DNA from: Actinomadura physcomitrii
Lineage (GTDB): Bacteria; Actinomycetota; Actinomycetes; Streptosporangiales; Streptosporangiaceae
Length of the DNA: 64,000 nt
Reading direction: 5' to 3'
NCBI RefSeq assembly: GCF_008923205.2
Contig: NZ_WBMS02000011.1
Location: 1-64,000, forward strand
A model generated the notes under the pieces. The model made no database searches and was not told the origin of the DNA. It saw only the letters and a program-made list of their open reading frames with translations. Numbering within the stretch: the stretch's first letter is position 1; every line of letters starts with the position of its first letter. Position numbers and translations under genes: made by a program. Positions 10,615 to 18,632 of the stretch are shown one piece after another.

Positions 10615-11446
10615 CGCCGCTCCCGGAGGGGTCGTCTCCGGAGCCCGGCCGAGCCTCGCCGGGACCCGCCTGCACCGGGTTATCCACAGTTGAAGATTTT
10701 TCCGCCGGTGGTGCCGGGGCCGCGGCAGGCTCGTTCACGGAAGGTGACCTGAACACCACAGGAGGTACGGATGGCGCACGTTCACCCCCCGACCGCGGAG
10801 GCTCCCCAGCCGCCGCTTCGTCCACGCTCGCTCCGGTGCCGGCCGGTTCGGCCGGTTCGGCAGGGCGGGGCGGCGGGACTGCCGGGGGTGCCTCAAGGGG
10901 ATCCTGGGCGTGAGTCTCCGGGGCTGGGCGCGGAGGCTCGGGGAGGCGGTGCAACAGCGAGCGCAGGGACGACAGCGTGTGCTCGGCCCACAGAGAGATC
11001 CGGGGGCCCGGACGGACCGTGCCGCCCTGCCCGCCGGAGCCCTCGTCGAGGAGGAGCCACCCGGTGTCGGCCAGCCGGCGCAGCTCGCCGGTGGCCCAGC
11101 GGCGCGCCAGGTCCGCGTCCCCCCGGGACATGCCCGCGTACACGTCCAGGACGGCCGCGACCGTGGACGGCGTACCCGGCCACGGGGCGTCGTCCAGGCG
11201 GGTCCAGCAGCAGCGCAGCGCGGCGGCGAGGACGCGGCGCGCCTGGCCCGCGCGGTCCAGCGGCATGGGCGCGGTCTGGTACTCCTCCAGGAGCGCGGGC
11301 GTGGCGCCGTCCGGCCACACCGGCAGCAGCCACACCCGGTCGCCGTCCGCGGCCGCGGCCGTGCCCGCCGGCACCGGATCGGCCGCGGCGACCGACGGGG
11401 CGCCGAGCACGCGGGCGCGGGCCCGCGCGAGTACCTGCGGGTCCAC
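10607..11446 (-). CDS. Unrecognised protein with Pro-rich tail, second gene of the SMC-like cluster
   Basis: About 279 residues. The N-terminal two thirds are helical, and the segment ATGELRRLADTGWLLLDE followed by a basic turn looks like a winged helix. The last 90 residues are Pro/Ala/Glu-rich and probably disordered. I do not recognise the family; it has no counterpart in the standard four-gene Wadjet operon. Three starts are possible: ATG 11467 (19-base overlap with the upstream gene), GTG 11452 (GTGA overlap) and GTG 11446. The last is chosen because GAGAGG lies 8 bases before it. The gene overlaps its downstream neighbour by 8 bases. A second winged-helix subunit of the same complex is a reasonable guess, no more. 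Confidence 0.7.
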   Translation of the reverse strand: MDPQVLARARARVLGAPSVAAADPVPAGTAAAADGDRVWLLPVWPDGATPALLEEYQTAPMPLDRAGQARRVLAAALRCCWTRLDDAPWPGTPSTVAAVLDVYAGMSRGDADLARRWATGELRRLADTGWLLLDEGSGGQGGTVRPGPRISLWAEHTLSSLRSLLHRLPEPPRPAPETHAQDPLEAPPAVPPPRPAEPAEPAGTGASVDEAAAGEPPRSGGERAPSVPPVVFRSPSVNEPAAAPAPPAEKSSTVDNPVQAGPGEARPGSGDDPSGSGGE

Positions 11447-11448
11447 GG

Positions 11449-12654
11449 TCACGTCCTCTCGAACCATCCGGGCGTCACCCAGGTGGGCGCGCCGTCCGGG
11501 CGGACGTCCAGGCCGTCCGACCAGACGAGCCGGTACGGCAGCTCGGGGTGCAGATGAGCGGACGACAGGTCGGCCAGGGTCCGGCGGGCGGTCACCCAGT
11601 CCTGCGCGAGGACCTCGTGCACGGCGACCCGGTCGCGCCCGCGCAGGACCTCCTCCGCCATGGCGCGCAGCCGTTCCATCGCCGTGGCGTCGGAGCCGGT
11701 GTCGTCCGACAGGCCCGTGTCCGGGACGGACGGCCGCGGCGGAGCGGGCCGGGGCGGGGTCGCGCGCGGCCCGTCCTCCACGGCGGTCACGACGGCGGAC
11801 GGCTCGTGCCACGGCGCGGCCGCGTCGAACACGAAGCCGTCGAGGACCGCCGCCAGCTCCTCCCGGCCGGCGGTGCGCGCGAAGGTGCGCCACGTCTCGG
11901 GCGGAAGGAGGGTGAGGTTGCGGGTCGTGCCCGCGGAGTCGGTCAGCCGCGCGGCCGCGCGGCGCGACGCGTCGCCGTAGGCGTAGATGGCGGCGCGCAG
12001 GTCCGTGCAGGTGCGGTCGAGCTGCGGCCACCGCCGCAGGATCGCCCCGTGCAGCCGCTCGGCGCGCAGCAGGATCTCCTCGGTGCCCCACAGCTTCGGC
12101 GCCTGCTCCCGCAGCTCCTCGATCGTCCCGTTGGTGAGGGTGACGAGCTCGACGCTCCACAGCCGGAACGCGCGGGCCAGGCCCTCCGCGCCCGCCCGCG
12201 CCTGCTCGGGCGTCATCCGCGGGTCGGCGACGTTCAGCTGCTCGAGCGCGAGGAGCCGGTGCATCTCGCTCTGCCCGCCGTCCAGCATCATCCGCCGGAC
12301 GAACATCAGCCCGACCACGCTGGTGAACGACGCCCGGTAGCGCAGCTGGTTCGGCTTGGGGAACACCTCCCGGACGGCGCCGAGCCCCTTCAGCACCCGC
12401 AGCCGGTTCTCGAACACCTCCGACGGGTACCGGCGGCACACGTACCGCATCTGCTCCCGGCTCAGCCCGTCCTCGCCCGCGTCGGCGAACGCGGCGAGCA
12501 GCGTCTCGGCGACGTCCACCAGCTCGGGGTCGTCCACCACGGCGCCGCTGTCGCGCGCCAGCGCCGCGAACATCTGCCGGTACACGCCCAGCACGGCCTC
12601 GCCGACCAGCACGTCGTCGAGGCTGGCGGCCGGGTTCTCGGAGGCGGTGGACAC
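11449..12654 (-). CDS. MksF/JetA-like kleisin subunit (putative), first gene of the SMC-like cluster
   Basis: Protein of 401 residues opening the cluster. The N-terminal 120 residues form helices and a winged-helix-like unit (GLSREQMRYVCRRYPSEVF, then RLRVLKGLGAVREVF). A long helical middle and a C-terminal helical/winged domain are separated by a Pro/Ala-rich, acidic linker near residues 295-325. This two-domain-plus-linker plan is that of MukF/MksF/JetA kleisins, which bridge the heads of the SMC dimer. The assignment is from architecture and its place ahead of MksE- and MksB-like genes, and is tentative. About 200 bases without a gene precede it and should hold the operon promoter, but no convincing -35/-10 pair is visible. 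Confidence 0.6.
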   Translation of the reverse strand: MSTASENPAASLDDVLVGEAVLGVYRQMFAALARDSGAVVDDPELVDVAETLLAAFADAGEDGLSREQMRYVCRRYPSEVFENRLRVLKGLGAVREVFPKPNQLRYRASFTSVVGLMFVRRMMLDGGQSEMHRLLALEQLNVADPRMTPEQARAGAEGLARAFRLWSVELVTLTNGTIEELREQAPKLWGTEEILLRAERLHGAILRRWPQLDRTCTDLRAAIYAYGDASRRAAARLTDSAGTTRNLTLLPPETWRTFARTAGREELAAVLDGFVFDAAAPWHEPSAVVTAVEDGPRATPPRPAPPRPSVPDTGLSDDTGSDATAMERLRAMAEEVLRGRDRVAVHEVLAQDWVTARRTLADLSSAHLHPELPYRLVWSDGLDVRPDGAPTWVTPGWFERT

Positions 12655-12858
12655 GGCGCACTACGGTACGGCCCCTCGGCGCCCAAGGTGGAATCGGCGG
12701 CGCGACGGCCCGCCGAAACGGGGCCCCGGAACCGCGGACGGAGCACGCACGGCGATGACGCATTCACAGCGACCCGAATTCCGCGCGCCGCGCCAGGGCA
12801 CGGACGCAGCGGGCCCGAGGGCTGGAACGCGGGGCCGGGGCGTGGGCCGATGAGGTGG

Positions 12859-13530
12859 TCAGGAGGAGGCGCCCGGTTGGAGCAGGCCCCGGTTGAAGGC
12901 GGCGGCGACCGCGGCGGCGCGGTCGTTCACGCCGAGCTTGCCGTAGATGTGCAGCAGGTGGGTCTTGACGGTGGCCTCGCTGATGAACAGCCGGGCGGCG
13001 GCCTCCCGGTTGGTGCTGCCGCGCGCGACCAGGCCGAGGACCTCCAGCTCGCGGGGGCTGAGCGGCTCGTCGCCGCGCGGGCCGGCGGGACGGGCGGCGG
13101 CGGTGCGCATCCGGTCCATCAACCGCGCCGCCACCGACGGCGACAGCACGGACTCGCCGCGCGCCGCCGCGCGGACCGCGCGGAACAGCTCGTCCTGGAG
13201 GGCGTCCTTCAGCAGGTACCCGGTGGCGCCCGCCTCGATCGCGGGCAGCACGTCGCTGTCGGTGTCGTAGGTGGTCAGGACGAGGATGCGGGCGGGCAGT
13301 CCGCGTTCCGCCATCCGGGTGATGGCGGTGACGCCGTCGGTGCCGGGCATCCGCAGGTCCATCAGGACGACGTCGGGGCGGAGGGACTCGGCCAGCCGCA
13401 CCGCCTCGGCGCCGTCGGCGGCCTCGGCGAGCACCTCGAAGCCGGGCTCCCCGGTGAACATGCCGCGCAGCCCGTCGCGCACCACCGGATGGTCGTCGGC
13501 GATGAGCAGGGTGATCGTGTCGCCGGTCAT
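12859..13530 (-). CDS. NarL/FixJ-family response regulator
   Basis: Response regulator of 223 residues. The receiver domain spans about residues 6-120 with acidic pocket ADD, phospho-acceptor Asp58 in VLMDLRMPG and the conserved Thr/Lys (LTTYD, LLKDA). A LuxR-type helix-turn-helix occupies the C-terminus (LSPRELEVLGLVARG, then SEATVKTHLLHIYGKL). Its start overlaps the histidine kinase stop by 4 bases, so the two are a cognate pair. Both lie downstream of an ABC exporter in one operon, the arrangement of two-component systems that sense an envelope or drug signal and control the adjacent exporter. The signal is not evident from sequence. Confidence 0.92.
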   Translation of the reverse strand: MTGDTITLLIADDHPVVRDGLRGMFTGEPGFEVLAEAADGAEAVRLAESLRPDVVLMDLRMPGTDGVTAITRMAERGLPARILVLTTYDTDSDVLPAIEAGATGYLLKDALQDELFRAVRAAARGESVLSPSVAARLMDRMRTAAARPAGPRGDEPLSPRELEVLGLVARGSTNREAAARLFISEATVKTHLLHIYGKLGVNDRAAAVAAAFNRGLLQPGASS

Positions 13531-14786
13531 CCGGCGTCGCCCATCGGGACGGCGGGGACGCTCGCGGAGATCGCGGTGCCGGCGCCCGGCTCGGACTCGA
13601 TCTCCAGCGTCCCGGCGACGCGGGCGACCCGGCGGCGCATCGCGGTGAGGCCGTATCCGCCGCCCGCGGACGGCCTGACGCGGTCGGGCGCGAACCCGGT
13701 GCCGTCGTCGCGGACGTCCAGGGTGATCAGGTCGCCCATGTACGACAGGGTCAGCGCGACGCGGGACGCGCCGGCGTGCTTGGCGACGTTCGCCAGCGCC
13801 TCCTGCGCGGTGCGCAACAGCGTGCCCTCGACCTCCGGGTGCATGATCCGTACGGTACCGGTGGTCCTGACCTCGGCGGGAACGCCGTGCAGGGCGGTCC
13901 AGCGGCCGGCGACCTCGGCGAGCGCCTCCGGCAGCGCGGACTCCTCCAGCGACTGCGGCCGCAGCGCCTGCACGGACCGCCGGGCCTCGGCGAGGCTGTC
14001 GCGCGCCAGCTGCTGCGCGACGTCGAGGTGCCGTTCCCAGTCGCGTTCGCGTTCGCGGGCCTGCCGGGCTGCCTGCAACTGGGTGACGACGCCGGCCAGG
14101 CCCTGCGCGATGGTGTCGTGGATCTCGCCGGCCATCCGCTGCCGCTCGTCGTGCACGCCCGCCTCGCGGGCCTGCGCGAGGAGCTGGGCGTGCAGGCCGG
14201 CGTTCTCCTCCAGCGCCGCCTCCAGCTTCGCGTTGGCGTCGGCGAGCTCGGCGATGACGTCCCTGCGCCGGTCGGCCTCCTCGCTCAACCGCCAGGCGAA
14301 CAGCGTGATCCCGCCCGCCAGCAGCACGTTCACCCCGAAGACGAGGAGGTAGACGAGCAGCGTCCCGCGGCCGATGCTGCCGAGCCCGCCCATCTGCGCC
14401 GCGGCGCCGAGCGCGGCGCAGGCGATCACGGCGACGGCCCGCCAGCGGCGCCCCAGCCAGAACGCGTGCATGTACCCGGTCATGACCGTGAACCCGTACA
14501 TCCCGTTCATCGAGATCAGCGCGCCGATCAGGGTGAGCAGGACGACGAAGTAGGCGCCCGCGACGCGGGGCCGCTCCATCCAGTCCTGATGCAGGACGGC
14601 CACCCAGGTCACCAGGGCGATCGCCGCCCCGCTCAGCCCGAGCTGGAGCGCGATCCGGCCGGGCGACCCGTGGTCCACGAGCAGCCCCAGCGCCGTCGCC
14701 AGGCCGAGCGAGACGTACGGGACGACCCTCAGGGCGATCTTCTCCCGGCGCTCCCAGGCCTCGAGGCCGTACTGCGGGTCTGGCAC
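13527..14786 (-). CDS. Membrane sensor histidine kinase (HisKA_3 family)
   Basis: Kinase of 419 residues. About five hydrophobic helices occupy residues 20-165. A short coiled coil (residues 168-210) leads to the dimerisation/phospho-acceptor helix with His223 in RQRMAGEIHDTIAQGLAG. A HATPase_c domain ends the protein (VRDDGTGF and GYGLTAMRRRV). There is no obvious extracytoplasmic sensor domain, so, as in DesK-like kinases, the membrane segments themselves may sense the signal. The gene follows the ABC permease by one base and overlaps the response regulator by four, completing an exporter-kinase-regulator operon. Confidence 0.92.
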   Translation of the reverse strand: MPDPQYGLEAWERREKIALRVVPYVSLGLATALGLLVDHGSPGRIALQLGLSGAAIALVTWVAVLHQDWMERPRVAGAYFVVLLTLIGALISMNGMYGFTVMTGYMHAFWLGRRWRAVAVIACAALGAAAQMGGLGSIGRGTLLVYLLVFGVNVLLAGGITLFAWRLSEEADRRRDVIAELADANAKLEAALEENAGLHAQLLAQAREAGVHDERQRMAGEIHDTIAQGLAGVVTQLQAARQARERERDWERHLDVAQQLARDSLAEARRSVQALRPQSLEESALPEALAEVAGRWTALHGVPAEVRTTGTVRIMHPEVEGTLLRTAQEALANVAKHAGASRVALTLSYMGDLITLDVRDDGTGFAPDRVRPSAGGGYGLTAMRRRVARVAGTLEIESEPGAGTAISASVPAVPMGDAG

Positions 14787-14787
14787 G

Positions 14788-15522
14788 TCACTCCCACCGG
14801 AAGAGCCGGGCGGCGGCCGCGGTCGCGACCACCGCGTACCCCGCCATTATCACCAGCTGGTACGGGTGGGGCGCATGGCCCAGCCAGGCGTCCCGCATCG
14901 TTCTGATGCCGGCGCCGAGCGGGGTGCAGTCGCAGATCCGCTGCAGCGTGTGCGGCATCTTGTCGTAGGGGAAGTAGACGCCCGCGAAGAACATGCTGGG
15001 GAAGAACAGTACCGACCCGATCGCGTTGCCGGCCCGCGCGTTCGGGGAGACGGCGGTGATCAGCGAGCCGATCGCGAGGAGCTCCCACAGGCACAGCGCG
15101 GCGGCGAGCAGGAACCATCCGAAGCCGCGCGGAGCGGGGGTGCCGAAGGCGGCGGCGCCGACCCCGATCATGATCGCGGCGGTCACCGCCCCGGCGCCCG
15201 CGTTGATGACCAGCTGGGCGGTGAGCAGGGCGGACGGCCGGACGGGGGTGGCGCGCATCCGGCGCAGCACGCCGCGCTCGCGGTAGTCCGACAGCACGCC
15301 GGGCAGCATCATCAGGCTGAGGATCGCGAACGCGATCCCGGTGCCGAGGACCGCCATGTACTCGGCGAGGCTCTCCCCGCCGAGGTCCTTGGCCGGCTTC
15401 GTGGCGTCGGGCATCAGCCCGAAGCCGAACAGCAGCGCGAGGGGGAGGGCGACGGCGAACGCGGGGGTGAGCACCTCGCGCATCCGCAGCCGGAACTCGA
15501 TGGCCAGGATCTTGCCGAACAT
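14788..15522 (-). CDS. ABC-2 type (DrrB-like) exporter permease
   Basis: Membrane protein of 244 residues with six hydrophobic segments and the ABC-2 family stretch LSDYRERGVLRRMRATPVRP between the second and third segments. A conserved PLGAGIRTMRDAWLG segment precedes the last helix. It begins 13 bases after the ATPase gene and is followed immediately by the histidine kinase. With the ATPase it should form a two-gene exporter for a lipid or small hydrophobic compound. The substrate cannot be told from sequence. DrrAB-like pairs include daunorubicin and other self-resistance pumps, but no biosynthetic cluster is visible here. Confidence 0.88.
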   Translation of the reverse strand: MFGKILAIEFRLRMREVLTPAFAVALPLALLFGFGLMPDATKPAKDLGGESLAEYMAVLGTGIAFAILSLMMLPGVLSDYRERGVLRRMRATPVRPSALLTAQLVINAGAGAVTAAIMIGVGAAAFGTPAPRGFGWFLLAAALCLWELLAIGSLITAVSPNARAGNAIGSVLFFPSMFFAGVYFPYDKMPHTLQRICDCTPLGAGIRTMRDAWLGHAPHPYQLVIMAGYAVVATAAAARLFRWE

Positions 15523-15535
15523 GTCTGCGGCTCCT

Positions 15536-16450
15536 TCAGTCGCGGGCGGGGGCCCCGCCGGTCAGGGCGAGGTAGGCGTCGTCGAGGGTGCTCTGGTCGA
15601 TGCGCAGATCGGCGACCACGATGTGGTTGCGGGCGAGGACGGAGGTGACGGCGGTGGCGAAGTCGCCGCGTCCGCTGACGGTCACGTGCGTCCCGGACCG
15701 CCGGACGTCGGTGACGCCGGGCACGCCGGCCAGCAGCGCGAGGTCCAGCTCGCCGACGGGGCGGAAGCGCATCCGGCCGCCGCCCCCGGTGGCCTGCTCG
15801 ATGAGGCCTCCCGGGGAGCCGGTGGCGACGATCCGGCCGGAGTCGAACACGGCGAGCCGGTCGCACAGCTCCTCCGCCTCGTCCATGAAGTGGCTGATCA
15901 GCACGACGGTGACGCCCTCGTCGCGGATCCGGCGGATCAGCTCCCAGGTGGAGCGGCGGGCCTGCGGGTCCAGGCCGGTGGTCAGCTCGTCGAGGAACGC
16001 GACGCGGGGCGCGCCGACGAGCGCGAGCGCGATGTACAGCCGCTGGGCCTGCCCGCCGGACAGCTTGCGGACCCGGGCGTCCCGCTTGTCCTCCAGGTCC
16101 CACTGGGCGAGCAGCTCGCCGGGGTCGCGGGGGGAGTCGTAGAACGAGGCGTACAGTTCGAGCGCCTCCCGGACCCTGATCGACCCGGGCAGGCCGGTCT
16201 GCTGGAGCTGCACGCCGATCCGCTGGTGCAGTTCCCGCCCGTCGGCCTGCGGGTCCAGCCCGAGGACGCGGACCGTGCCGGAGTCGGGGCGGCGCAGTCC
16301 CTCCAGGCACTCCACCGCCGTGGTCTTCCCGGCCCCGTTCGGGCCGAGGATGCCGAAGATCTCGCCCTCCTCGACGGAGAACGACACCCCGTCCAGGGCG
16401 GTGCGGCCGCCGTACCGTTTGCTGAGGCCGTTCACCTCGATGATCGCCAA
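15536..16450 (-). CDS. ABC exporter ATP-binding protein (DrrA-like)
   Basis: ATPase of 304 residues. Walker A GPNGAGKTT, signature LSGGQAQR, Walker B VAFLDELTTGLD and the H-loop region VVLISHFMDEAEEL are all present. The C-terminal 80 residues (VTVSGRGDFATAVTSVL and beyond) form the regulatory tail usual in DrrA/CcmA-type exporters. Note VAFLDELTT, where DEPTT is more usual: Leu replaces Pro after the catalytic Glu, a tolerated change. It is the first gene of the four-gene exporter and two-component operon. About 130 bases separate it from the upstream hairpin that ends the aldehyde dehydrogenase transcript. Confidence 0.9.
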   Translation of the reverse strand: MAIIEVNGLSKRYGGRTALDGVSFSVEEGEIFGILGPNGAGKTTAVECLEGLRRPDSGTVRVLGLDPQADGRELHQRIGVQLQQTGLPGSIRVREALELYASFYDSPRDPGELLAQWDLEDKRDARVRKLSGGQAQRLYIALALVGAPRVAFLDELTTGLDPQARRSTWELIRRIRDEGVTVVLISHFMDEAEELCDRLAVFDSGRIVATGSPGGLIEQATGGGGRMRFRPVGELDLALLAGVPGVTDVRRSGTHVTVSGRGDFATAVTSVLARNHIVVADLRIDQSTLDDAYLALTGGAPARD

Positions 16451-16580
16451 CGCGTGCTCCTCAGGTCGTCTCGCTACGACCTCAAGGCTCGCGGAGCTGC
16501 CCTCGCCGGGGCATCGGCCGACCGGCCACGCCCCGGCTGATCCGCCGCATCAGCCGATCGGTGGATGGGGCGGAGACGTC

Positions 16581-16618
16581 GCGTGCCGTCCCGTGCAGGC
16601 GCTCACGGGACGGCACGC
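16581..16618 (-). terminator. Hairpin terminator after the aldehyde dehydrogenase gene
   Basis: A perfect 15-bp inverted repeat (16581-16595 with 16604-16618, arm GCGTGCCGTCCCGTG) encloses an 8-base loop. It begins 17 bases beyond the dehydrogenase stop at 16635 on the minus strand and separates it from the exporter operon. Confidence 0.75.
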
Positions 16619-16634
16619 GGGTTCGGGGGGAGCG

Positions 16635-18068
16635 TCAGGACGGACGCGGGATGGACTTGTGCTCCAGGTAGGCGTGCAGGCCCTCGGGGCCGAGCTCGCG
16701 GCCGAGGCCGCTGTTCTTGAAGCCGCCGAACGGGGTGTTGGGGTCGAGGCTGTAGAGGTTGACGCCGCAGCTGCCGGTGCGGATGCGGCGGGCGACCTCG
16801 ACGCCGTGGTCGACGTCGCCGGTCCAGACGGAGCCGCCGAGGCCGTAGTCGCTGTCGTTGGCGATCCGGACGGCGTCCTCCTCGTCCTCGTAGGGGATCA
16901 GGACGAGCACCGGGCCGAAGATCTCCTCGCGGGCGATCCGCATGTCGTTGCGGACGTCGCCGAACACGGTCGGGGCGACGTACCAGCCGCGGTCGTGCGG
17001 CCGGTTCAGCCCGCCGGTGATGATCTTGGCGCCCTCGTCCTGGCCGATCCGGATGTAGTTCTCCACGCGCTCCTGCTGGCGCCTGGCGACCAGCGGGCCG
17101 ATCTCGCTGGAGTAGTCGGCCGGGTCGCCGACGGTGAGGCCGCCGACCATGGTCGCCAGCGCGTCGGCGACCTCGTCGTAGCGGCGGCGGGACGCGAGGA
17201 TCCGGGTCTGCGCGGCGCACGCCTCGCCGTTGTTCATCAGCGAGGCCATCTTGAAGCCCTCGATGGTGGAGGCGAGGTCGGCGTCGTCGAGCACGATCGC
17301 GGCGGACTTGCCGCCGAGCTCCAGGGTGACCCGCTTGAGCTGCTCCCCGCACACCGCGCCGATCTTGCGTCCGGCGGCGGTGGAGCCGGTGAAGGAGACC
17401 TTGTCGACGCCAGGGTGCGCGACGAGGTAGGCGCCGACCTCGCGGCCCGCCGGGACGATGTTGACGACACCGTCCGGGATGCCCGCCTCCTTGATCCACT
17501 CGGCCAGCAGGTAGCTGTCGAGCGGCGTCTCGGGGGACGGCTTGGCGACGACGGTGCAGCCGGCGATCAGCGCGGGCGCGAGCTTGAGCATCAACGTGAA
17601 CTGCGGCACGTTCCACGGCACGATCGCGGCGACGACGCCGACCGGCTCGCGGGTGACGGTGACGGGGCCGAGCATGCCGGGCCGCTCGTCCTCCCACGCG
17701 TAGGTGCCGGCGAGGTCGACGTAGTACTGCAGCACCATCTGCGGGATCGCGGCCTGCCCGAACACCGAGAACAGGATCGGCGAGCCCATCTCGGCGGTGA
17801 CGAGGTCGGCCATCTGCTGCTGCCGCTCGGCGTAGATCGCCGACAGCCTGCCGACCTTCTCGGCGCGCTCGGCCGGCGTCATCCGCGGCCACGGGCCCTC
17901 GTCGAACGCCCGCCGGGCGGCGGCGACCGCCGCGTCCATGTCGGCCTCGGTGCCGTCCGGCACCCGGCCGATGACCTCCTCGGTGTGCGGGGAGATGACG
18001 TCGATGGTGCCGGTGCCGGCCGGTGCCGTCCACTCGCCGCCGATGAACAGCCGATCGTGCTCGCGCAT
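16635..18068 (-). CDS. NAD(P)-dependent aldehyde dehydrogenase
   Basis: Protein of 477 residues, the usual length for the family. It oxidises an aldehyde to the acid. Catalytic Cys284 sits in NNGEACAAQTR and the general base Glu250 in TLELGGKSA. The cofactor-binding loop shows PWNVPQ and FTGSTAAGRKIG. The sequence is closest in feel to the broad-specificity dehydrogenases common in steroid, terpene or alcohol catabolism of actinobacteria, but the substrate is not evident. It is transcribed alone and ends at a strong hairpin. Upstream lie AT-richer sequence and a perfect palindrome that overlaps the stop of the next gene and may be an operator. Confidence 0.92.
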   Translation of the reverse strand: MREHDRLFIGGEWTAPAGTGTIDVISPHTEEVIGRVPDGTEADMDAAVAAARRAFDEGPWPRMTPAERAEKVGRLSAIYAERQQQMADLVTAEMGSPILFSVFGQAAIPQMVLQYYVDLAGTYAWEDERPGMLGPVTVTREPVGVVAAIVPWNVPQFTLMLKLAPALIAGCTVVAKPSPETPLDSYLLAEWIKEAGIPDGVVNIVPAGREVGAYLVAHPGVDKVSFTGSTAAGRKIGAVCGEQLKRVTLELGGKSAAIVLDDADLASTIEGFKMASLMNNGEACAAQTRILASRRRYDEVADALATMVGGLTVGDPADYSSEIGPLVARRQQERVENYIRIGQDEGAKIITGGLNRPHDRGWYVAPTVFGDVRNDMRIAREEIFGPVLVLIPYEDEEDAVRIANDSDYGLGGSVWTGDVDHGVEVARRIRTGSCGVNLYSLDPNTPFGGFKNSGLGRELGPEGLHAYLEHKSIPRPS

Positions 18069-18176
18069 GCTGAAGTGCCTCCTGCCGGGGGTCCGCGGAG
18101 AGTCCGGAGCGCATCCGCTGACCGAATGCTTGCTTGGCTCAGCATCGCATGCGGCCGAGGGGGGTTGGCAAGAGAA

Positions 18177-18194
18177 ATGAGACTAGAGTCTCAT
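18177..18194. promoter_or_regulatory. Perfect 18-bp palindrome, candidate repressor operator
   Basis: ATGAGACT-AG-AGTCTCAT reads the same on both strands. It lies about 110 bases upstream of the aldehyde dehydrogenase start and overlaps the stop codon of the deaminase gene. The size and symmetry fit a TetR-family operator. Which promoter it controls is inference, the dehydrogenase being the best candidate. Confidence 0.45.
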
Positions 18195-18625
18195 CCGGCG
18201 AGCAGGTGCGCGTTCGGCTCGCGCGCCGCGTCCGCCAGCTCGGGCAGTTCCACCAGCTCCACGCCCGCCGCCGCCAGGATCTCCGCGCCCGTGCCGGCGA
18301 CGAACAGCGACGGCTCCCGCCACGCGAACACCACCCGCCGCGCCCCCGCCGCGACGATCAGCTCGGCGCACGGCCGCGGCCGCGACGCGCGGTTCCCGCA
18401 CGGCTCCAGCGAGCTGTAGACGGTCGCGCCCGCGAGCACCCCGCCGGACTTGGCGATCGCCGCCTCCTCCGCGTGGTCGTGCGGGTCGGCCTCCCGCGAG
18501 TGCCCGCGCGCGATCTCCCGGCCGTCCGCGCCGACGATCACCGCGCCCACCGAGAACGCCGTCCGGGACGGCGGGCACAGCGTCGCCAGGTCGCAGGCCA
18601 GCGCCAGCCACCCGGCGTCGTCCAT
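18191..18625 (-). CDS. RibD-like cytidine/deoxycytidylate deaminase-fold protein
   Basis: About 144 residues with zinc-dependent deaminase motifs: the HAEEAAI motif, whose Glu is the proton shuttle, and a PCGN...PCAE cysteine pair. The fold matches the N-terminal domain of riboflavin protein RibD (diaminohydroxyphosphoribosylaminopyrimidine deaminase). The separate gene just upstream matches the RibD C-terminal reductase, so together they form a split RibD-like pair. ATG 18625 is used; GTG 18640, which would overlap the reductase stop, is an alternative. No other riboflavin genes are nearby, so the substrate may be a different pyrimidine. Confidence 0.8.
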   Translation of the reverse strand: MDDAGWLALACDLATLCPPSRTAFSVGAVIVGADGREIARGHSREADPHDHAEEAAIAKSGGVLAGATVYSSLEPCGNRASRPRPCAELIVAAGARRVVFAWREPSLFVAGTGAEILAAAGVELVELPELADAAREPNAHLLAG

Positions 18626-18632
18626 GACCGCG

